Assembly: GCF_000759435.1 (NCBI RefSeq)
Contig: NZ_JRJG01000048.1
Location: forward strand, 1-59,119
Reading direction: 5' to 3'
Length of the DNA stretch: 59,119 bases
Source of the DNA: Hoeflea sp. BAL378
GTDB lineage: Bacteria; Pseudomonadota; Alphaproteobacteria; Rhizobiales; Rhizobiaceae
Part shown: piece by piece, positions 54,693 to 59,119 of the stretch
How positions within the stretch are numbered: position 1 is the first letter of the stretch
Layout: every line of letters begins with the position of its first letter
Position numbers and translations under genes: made by a program
The notes under the pieces: model-generated
Databases searched by the model: none
Told to the model about the DNA's origin: nothing
The model's input: the letters and a program-made list of their open reading frames with translations, nothing else

Positions 54693-56453
54693 ATGAATGT
54701 GTTCAAGGACTTCGAGACCAGAATCAAGCAGGCTGTGGAAGCCCTTGATATTGTGAGGGACGGAGGCGTCGAGATCAATTTCGAGCGGCTGGCCGTCGAG
54801 CCGCCGCGCGATCCGGCGCATGGCGACATTTCGACCAATGCGGCCATGGTGCTGGCCAAGCCGCTGGGCATGAACCCGCGGGCGCTGGCCGAACTGATCG
54901 CCGCCCGGTTCGAGGATGACGCCGATGTCGCCGAGACCAGCGTGGCCGGTCCCGGCTTTCTCAATTTCCGGCTGACGGCGACTTTCTGGCAGCGCCTGGT
55001 GGTGGTGATCGCCCGCGACGGCGTCGACTACGGGCGCTCGACGCTCGGCGGCGGCCGCAAGGTCAATGTCGAATATGTCTCGGCCAACCCGACCGGTCCG
55101 ATGCATGTCGGCCATTGCCGCGGCGCCGTGGTCGGCGACACGCTCGCCAACCTGATGGGGTTCGCCGGTTACGACGTGACCAAGGAATACTACATCAACG
55201 ACGCCGGCTCGCAGATCGATGTGCTGTCGAAATCGGTGTATCTGAGGTACCGCGAGGCGCTCGGCGAGGACATCGGCGAGATCCCGGCCGGGCTTTACCC
55301 GGGCGACTACCTGGTTCCGGTGGGCAAGGCGCTTGCCGAGGACTTCGGCACCTCGCTCAGGAACAAGCCCGAAGAGGAGCGCATGGCGCTGATCCGGGAC
55401 CGCACCATCGACGCGATGATGGCGATGATCCGGGAGGATCTGAAGGCGCTCAATGTCGAGCATGACGTGTTCTTCTCGGAGCGCAGCCTGCATGCCGACG
55501 GCGCGCGGGCGATTCGCAACGCCATCAATGACCTCACCTTCAAGGGCCATGTCTACAAGGGCAAGCTGCCGCCGCCGAAGGGCCAGTCCGCCGAGGACTG
55601 GGAAGACCGGGAACAGACGCTGTTCCGCTCCACCGAGGTGGGCGACGACATGGACCGCCCGCTGATCAAGTCGGACGGCAGCTACACCTATTTCGCCGCC
55701 GACGTCGCCTATTTCCGCGACAAGTTCGAGCGCGGCTTTTCCGAGATGATCTATGTGCTCGGCGCCGACCACGGCGGCTACATCAAGCGGCTGGAGGCGG
55801 TGGCGAGGGCGGTGTCGGCGGGCGAGGCGAAGCTCACGGTGCTGCTCTGCCAGTTGGTCAAGATCTACCGCAACGGCGAGCCGGTGCGGATGTCCAAGCG
55901 CTCGGGCGATTTCGTCACGCTGCGCGACGTCGTCGACGAGGTCGGCGTCGATTCGGTGCGCTTCATGATGCTCTACCGCAAGAGCTCGGAAACGCTCGAT
56001 TTCGACTTCGCCAAGGTGACCGAGCAGTCCAAGGACAATCCGGTCTTCTATGTCCAGTACGCGCATGCGCGCTGCGCCTCGGTGATGCGCCAGGCGCTGG
56101 AGATCTTCCCGGACCTGGATCTCTCGCCCGAGGCGCTGGCCTCCGCCGACCTGTCCGCGCTGGTCCACGAGAGCGAACTGGCGCTGATCGCCAAGCTTGG
56201 CGAATATCCGCGGATGATCGAGGCGGCGGCCGCCGGGCAAGAGCCGCACAGGGTGGCGTTCTACCTCTATGATCTCGCAAGTTCACTGCATGCGCACTGG
56301 AATAAAGGGCGTGATGAACCGGGTTTGCGGTTTGTTAACGATAAAAACAGACAATCAACCATCGCCAGGTTGGGTTTGGTGTACGCGGTCGCATCGGTGT
56401 TGAAGTCGGGACTCTCTATTACGGGAACTGACGCACCGGAAGAAATGCGCTAG
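54693..56453 (+). CDS. argS: Arginyl-tRNA synthetase
   Basis: A 586-residue class I synthetase. The HIGH motif is HVGH at 138-141 in [13 protein letters not shown]. The KMSKS counterpart is the [11 protein letters not shown] loop (~400), with Arg in place of the second Lys as in many ArgRS. An N-terminal tRNA-recognition domain (~1-110) and a C-terminal DALR anticodon-binding domain (~455-586; [17 protein letters not shown]) are complete. It reads from dgt in the same direction and into a SPOR-domain gene 60 bp later. Confidence 0.96.
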   Translation: MNVFKDFETRIKQAVEALDIVRDGGVEINFERLAVEPPRDPAHGDISTNAAMVLAKPLGMNPRALAELIAARFEDDADVAETSVAGPGFLNFRLTATFWQRLVVVIARDGVDYGRSTLGGGRKVNVEYVSANPTGPMHVGHCRGAVVGDTLANLMGFAGYDVTKEYYINDAGSQIDVLSKSVYLRYREALGEDIGEIPAGLYPGDYLVPVGKALAEDFGTSLRNKPEEERMALIRDRTIDAMMAMIREDLKALNVEHDVFFSERSLHADGARAIRNAINDLTFKGHVYKGKLPPPKGQSAEDWEDREQTLFRSTEVGDDMDRPLIKSDGSYTYFAADVAYFRDKFERGFSEMIYVLGADHGGYIKRLEAVARAVSAGEAKLTVLLCQLVKIYRNGEPVRMSKRSGDFVTLRDVVDEVGVDSVRFMMLYRKSSETLDFDFAKVTEQSKDNPVFYVQYAHARCASVMRQALEIFPDLDLSPEALASADLSALVHESELALIAKLGEYPRMIEAAAAGQEPHRVAFYLYDLASSLHAHWNKGRDEPGLRFVNDKNRQSTIARLGLVYAVASVLKSGLSITGTDAPEEMR

Positions 56454-56513
56454 ACGTCACCTTTTCCCCACAATGCTCTGGCAGTAGAATGCGCGAGAGT
56501 ATGTGAGTGATGC

Positions 56514-59119
56514 ATGGCTGATCATCTGGATAGCAACACCCGGTCCCCGAATCCGGACACCGAAATCGACGATCCTTTGGCAGAACTTGCCAGAATCATC
56601 GGTTACGAGCGTCCGGCCGAGGGACGCATGCCCGCCCATAGCGCGCCTCAGTCGACCGAGTTCGATCTTGAGGCCGAACTGATGCGCGAACTCGATGTGC
56701 CGAAGATCCCGGACGTGGACGATCTCGATGCTGCCGAGGCCGAAGAGGGCTTCGACCGTCAGGCTTCCGACGCGGACGCCTATCGCGCGCCGGTCGAGGA
56801 CGATGCCTACACCGAAGAGAACTGGCTCGATGCCCAGGGCGGCGACCTGCCGGAATGGGACGCGTCCGGGGAGTTGTCGACCGAGGACCTGGCCCGCGCG
56901 ATCGAGGATGAGGTGTCCCTCTCCCCGGAGCTGACGGACGAGACAGGCTCCTGGGAAGAAGCCGATTCACTTTCGCCGGACGACCAGGCCCCGCAGGATA
57001 TCTGGGCGTCATCCGAGCTCGATGCCGAGCCGGAGGCGCCGCTTGCGCCCGCCGGACCGGAGCAGGGCGGCCATGAGCCGGGTCACGTGATCGAGGCCGA
57101 TTTCAGCAGCCGCCGCGCCGCACCGCTCGACACCGCCGGTGACGATGTTCTGGCCGACATGTTCCGCTTCGATCTGCCCGACCGCCAGACAATGCACGCG
57201 CGGCCGCCGTTCGCCCCGGCGCCGGCGCAGCAGCCTGAAGCGGCCTTTGCGCCGTTAGGCAGTGCGTACGACGAAGACGACTTCGCTGTCGATCCGGAAG
57301 CGTTCGAAGGCGTGCCGGAAGCGTCGCCGTTCGACGAGCCGGAGTTTGAACCCGAACAGGAGTTCGAACCCGAACCGGAGTTCGAGCCGGAGCCGGAGTT
57401 CGAGCCGGAACCTGAGCCCGCGCCGGCTGCCGTTGCGAGCGATGATGCCTTGCTCGATTTCGAGGATTTCCTGTCCACGCAGCTTGACGATTACGAACAC
57501 GCTCTGTCGACCGGCGCCGCTCCCGCTCCCGCTCCCGCTCCCGCGCCAGCGGCATGGGAAGCCGACGGCGAGGCCGGACTCGGCGTTGTCGAAGCGGTGG
57601 AATCGGACCAGGGCGGGTGGAGTGATCTCCCCGCCGACGACCAGGCTGCTTTCGACGACCAGGCCCCCGAGGATGATCAGGCCTCTTTCGACGACCAGGC
57701 GCCGGCCGATGACCAGGTCTCTTTCGATGATCAGAGCCCGGCAGATAGCCAAGCCCCGTTCGACGATCAGGCTTCGCTGTTCGACGACCAGGCATCAGTG
57801 TTCGATGACGCTGCCGAGGAACTGCTGGCCGACATGGCGGTCGAGGACGCCGAACCGGAACTTGCAGAGGTGCCCGAGGAAAGCTGGTCCGTCGACACGA
57901 TTGAAGACGGTCTCGCCGAGGAATTGGGCGAAGAGCTCGAGGATCTGTTCGTCCTGCCCGACAGGCCGGATGACCGCTATGAGGCAAAGGCCGAGGAACC
58001 GGACGAGATCGACATCGATCTTGATCTCGACCTCGAGGAAGTTCTTGCCGAAACCTCCGCCGAATTCGACAGCGAATGGGACGACGAGCCTGCCGCAGTT
58101 TCGCCGGAGGAAGACGCTGCCTCCGTTTCACCGCTCGAGCCCCAGCAGGCGGTTGCCGCCTCCGCCGGATGGCTTGCCGCCAAGCCCGCGGCGGCCGCGA
58201 TCGAGCGCGACGCGATGAGCGAAGCCTTCCTCGGGCTGGTGCCGGACGAGGACGATGAGGGCGTCGAGCCGTCTGAGGTTCCCGCTCGACCGATCGCACA
58301 AGCCGTGGAACATGCCCCGGACCAGTCTGGTAACCGGCCGGAGGAACAGGCCCCGGATCAGGCGGAAGAGCTGCCGGAACAGGACGATTGGCTCGGCGGA
58401 TTCGAAACGACGGAGACCGCCGAGCAGGCGGCGTCGGACGACTATTATTTCGATGCGGAGCTGATTTCCGAACCCGAGGTCGCCGTCGAGGCTGTCGCCG
58501 AGATCGATGTGCCCGAGATGGCGCATGATGAGCCGCAGCCGCTGGACCCGGATTACGACACCGAAATCGAGCGGGAATTCGCCGACATCATCGAGGCGTC
58601 GGAAGCCGCACCCGAGGCTGTCGCCAGCGCCGCCTATGCGGTGCCGGAAGACTGGAGCCGCGGCGCCGCTGCCGCGCGCGGCTATGAGATCTCCGACGAC
58701 TACATCGCGCTCGAGCGCGAACTGGGCGCCGGCGACCAGGCCGAGCTGTCCTATCGGGGCGCCGCACCCTATCGCGAAGACCAGGTGTCCTTCCGTCAGG
58801 AGTATGCCGGCGACTATGAGGGCGAGAGCGTCGACCCCGCCGACGAACGGCGGTCGGGCTCGCGCGGCCCCTTGCTGGCCCTCGTGGTGCTCGGGGTGGC
58901 GGTGCTCGCGGGCGCCGGAGCACTCGGCTGGAGCATGCTGTCGGGCGACAGTACCAGCGCCGATGGCGGACCCCGCATCATCCGCGCCGACACGGAGCCG
59001 GTGAAGGTCCTGCCGGAAAACCCCGGCGGCGTGACCGTTCCCAACCAGGACAAGGCCGTCTACGACCGGGTCGCCGGCGGCGATTCCGCATCGCCGGGCC
59101 AGCCGGCACTTGTCAATTC
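56514..59119 (+). CDS. SPOR-family membrane protein, 3' end outside the window
   Basis: An open frame of 868 codons runs off the window without a stop. The first ~785 residues are extremely acidic and low in complexity, with EFEPEP repeats (57337-57420) and FDDQA-type repeats (57633-57809). One membrane helix follows at ~786-808 (GPLLALVVLGVAVLAGAGALGW). The outer part begins RIIRADTEPVKVLPENPGG, a wording typical of SPOR-domain proteins downstream of argS in rhizobia; the SPOR domain itself, which binds denuded septal peptidoglycan, should lie past 59119. The ATG at 56514 has a weak ribosome site. A role in division or cell wall work is inferred. Confidence 0.82.
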   Translation, partial: MADHLDSNTRSPNPDTEIDDPLAELARIIGYERPAEGRMPAHSAPQSTEFDLEAELMRELDVPKIPDVDDLDAAEAEEGFDRQASDADAYRAPVEDDAYTEENWLDAQGGDLPEWDASGELSTEDLARAIEDEVSLSPELTDETGSWEEADSLSPDDQAPQDIWASSELDAEPEAPLAPAGPEQGGHEPGHVIEADFSSRRAAPLDTAGDDVLADMFRFDLPDRQTMHARPPFAPAPAQQPEAAFAPLGSAYDEDDFAVDPEAFEGVPEASPFDEPEFEPEQEFEPEPEFEPEPEFEPEPEPAPAAVASDDALLDFEDFLSTQLDDYEHALSTGAAPAPAPAPAPAAWEADGEAGLGVVEAVESDQGGWSDLPADDQAAFDDQAPEDDQASFDDQAPADDQVSFDDQSPADSQAPFDDQASLFDDQASVFDDAAEELLADMAVEDAEPELAEVPEESWSVDTIEDGLAEELGEELEDLFVLPDRPDDRYEAKAEEPDEIDIDLDLDLEEVLAETSAEFDSEWDDEPAAVSPEEDAASVSPLEPQQAVAASAGWLAAKPAAAAIERDAMSEAFLGLVPDEDDEGVEPSEVPARPIAQAVEHAPDQSGNRPEEQAPDQAEELPEQDDWLGGFETTETAEQAASDDYYFDAELISEPEVAVEAVAEIDVPEMAHDEPQPLDPDYDTEIEREFADIIEASEAAPEAVASAAYAVPEDWSRGAAAARGYEISDDYIALERELGAGDQAELSYRGAAPYREDQVSFRQEYAGDYEGESVDPADERRSGSRGPLLALVVLGVAVLAGAGALGWSMLSGDSTSADGGPRIIRADTEPVKVLPENPGGVTVPNQDKAVYDRVAGGDSASPGQPALVN
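57337..57420 (+). repeat. In-frame EFEPEP repeat tract
   Basis: Tandem GAG-TTC/TTT-GAG/GAA-CC-GAG codon sets encode successive E-F-E-P-E-P/Q units within the acidic domain. The copies are near-identical in DNA, so unit number could vary between strains. Confidence 0.75.
57633..57809 (+). repeat. In-frame FDDQA repeat tract
   Basis: About eight to ten degenerate units of the form (A/S)(A/P)FDDQA/ADDQA follow one another, from PADDQAAFDDQ to SVFDDAAE. DNA copies such as TTCGACGACCAGGC recur closely enough for slippage. Confidence 0.75.

Noticed and set aside
53394-56249. A 951-codon minus-strand frame opposite dgt and argS
   Set aside because: It covers two clear core genes on the other strand, is His/Arg/Gly/Val-rich and has no ribosome site. 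It is a shadow frame.
57633-57809. Possible CRISPR-like tandem array
   Set aside because: The units are short, directly adjacent, in frame, and encode an acidic FDDQA repeat inside a long gene. There are no spacers.

Overview
The window is a GC-rich chromosomal segment of an alphaproteobacterium in the order Hyphomicrobiales (Rhizobiales), most likely Rhizobiaceae or Phyllobacteriaceae. This rests on the content and order of genes: B12-dependent nrdJ, a pcm-tolC-popZ-valS cluster, ilvD overlapping exoR, erpA/dgt/argS followed by a SPOR-domain gene, and stress promoters of the alphaproteobacterial EcfG type. The genus cannot be fixed from sequence alone. About 50 protein genes, three tRNA genes (Leu-UAA, Asn-GUU, Cys-GCA), several terminators and several regulatory motifs can be supported. 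There is no rRNA, CRISPR array, integrase or transposase.

Layout. 1-1.7 kb: an accessory patch with two near-identical ~245-bp repeats, a composite palindromic repeat, and one AT-rich gene for a TIR/deoxyribosyltransferase-like protein that ends in an SSB-type acidic tail. 1.7-6.8 kb: nrdJ with a pair of NrdR-like boxes, then a NUDIX hydrolase. 6.9-19.9 kb: a chemoreceptor operon, an MFS pump with gpt, a universal stress gene behind an FNR/FixK-type box, a CinA-type protein, wrbA, tRNA-Leu, a soluble chemoreceptor, trkH, ilvA, a membrane-anchored hydrolase and a PilZ protein. 19.9-28.5 kb: cpdB, hlyU, small secreted and stress proteins (two behind facing GGAAC-N16-CGTT promoters), an Lrp regulator divergent from ald, a DUF1203 gene, a GNAT gene, sseA and a small unknown. 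28.6-30.5 kb: cysK-alaX.

30.6-38.8 kb is the most coherent system: a ChrR-like cupin/anti-sigma protein, an SDR gene, and a five-gene operon phrB - FAD oxidoreductase - DUF1365 - cfa - MFS. The chrR-like gene and the photolyase operon share a promoter motif, TGATCC-N17-GTATG. The set resembles the RpoE-ChrR singlet-oxygen response known from Rhodobacter, but no sigma factor gene is adjacent and the zinc cysteines expected in ChrR are replaced.

39-59 kb is largely core: a diguanylate cyclase, tRNA-Asn, a small membrane protein, tRNA-Cys, pcm, tolC, popZ, valS, a FadL-type porin preceded by a 67-bp inverted repeat, ilvD-exoR, a small Cys-rich secreted protein, xthA, erpA, dgt, argS, and a SPOR-type protein cut off by the window end. 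The themes are nucleotide metabolism and repair (nrdJ, gpt, dgt, xthA, phrB), translation and its quality control (valS, argS, alaX, tRNAs), sulfur and branched-chain amino acids (cysK, sseA, ilvA, ilvD), envelope and signalling (exoR, tolC, fadL, PilZ, GGDEF, two chemoreceptors), and stress responses.
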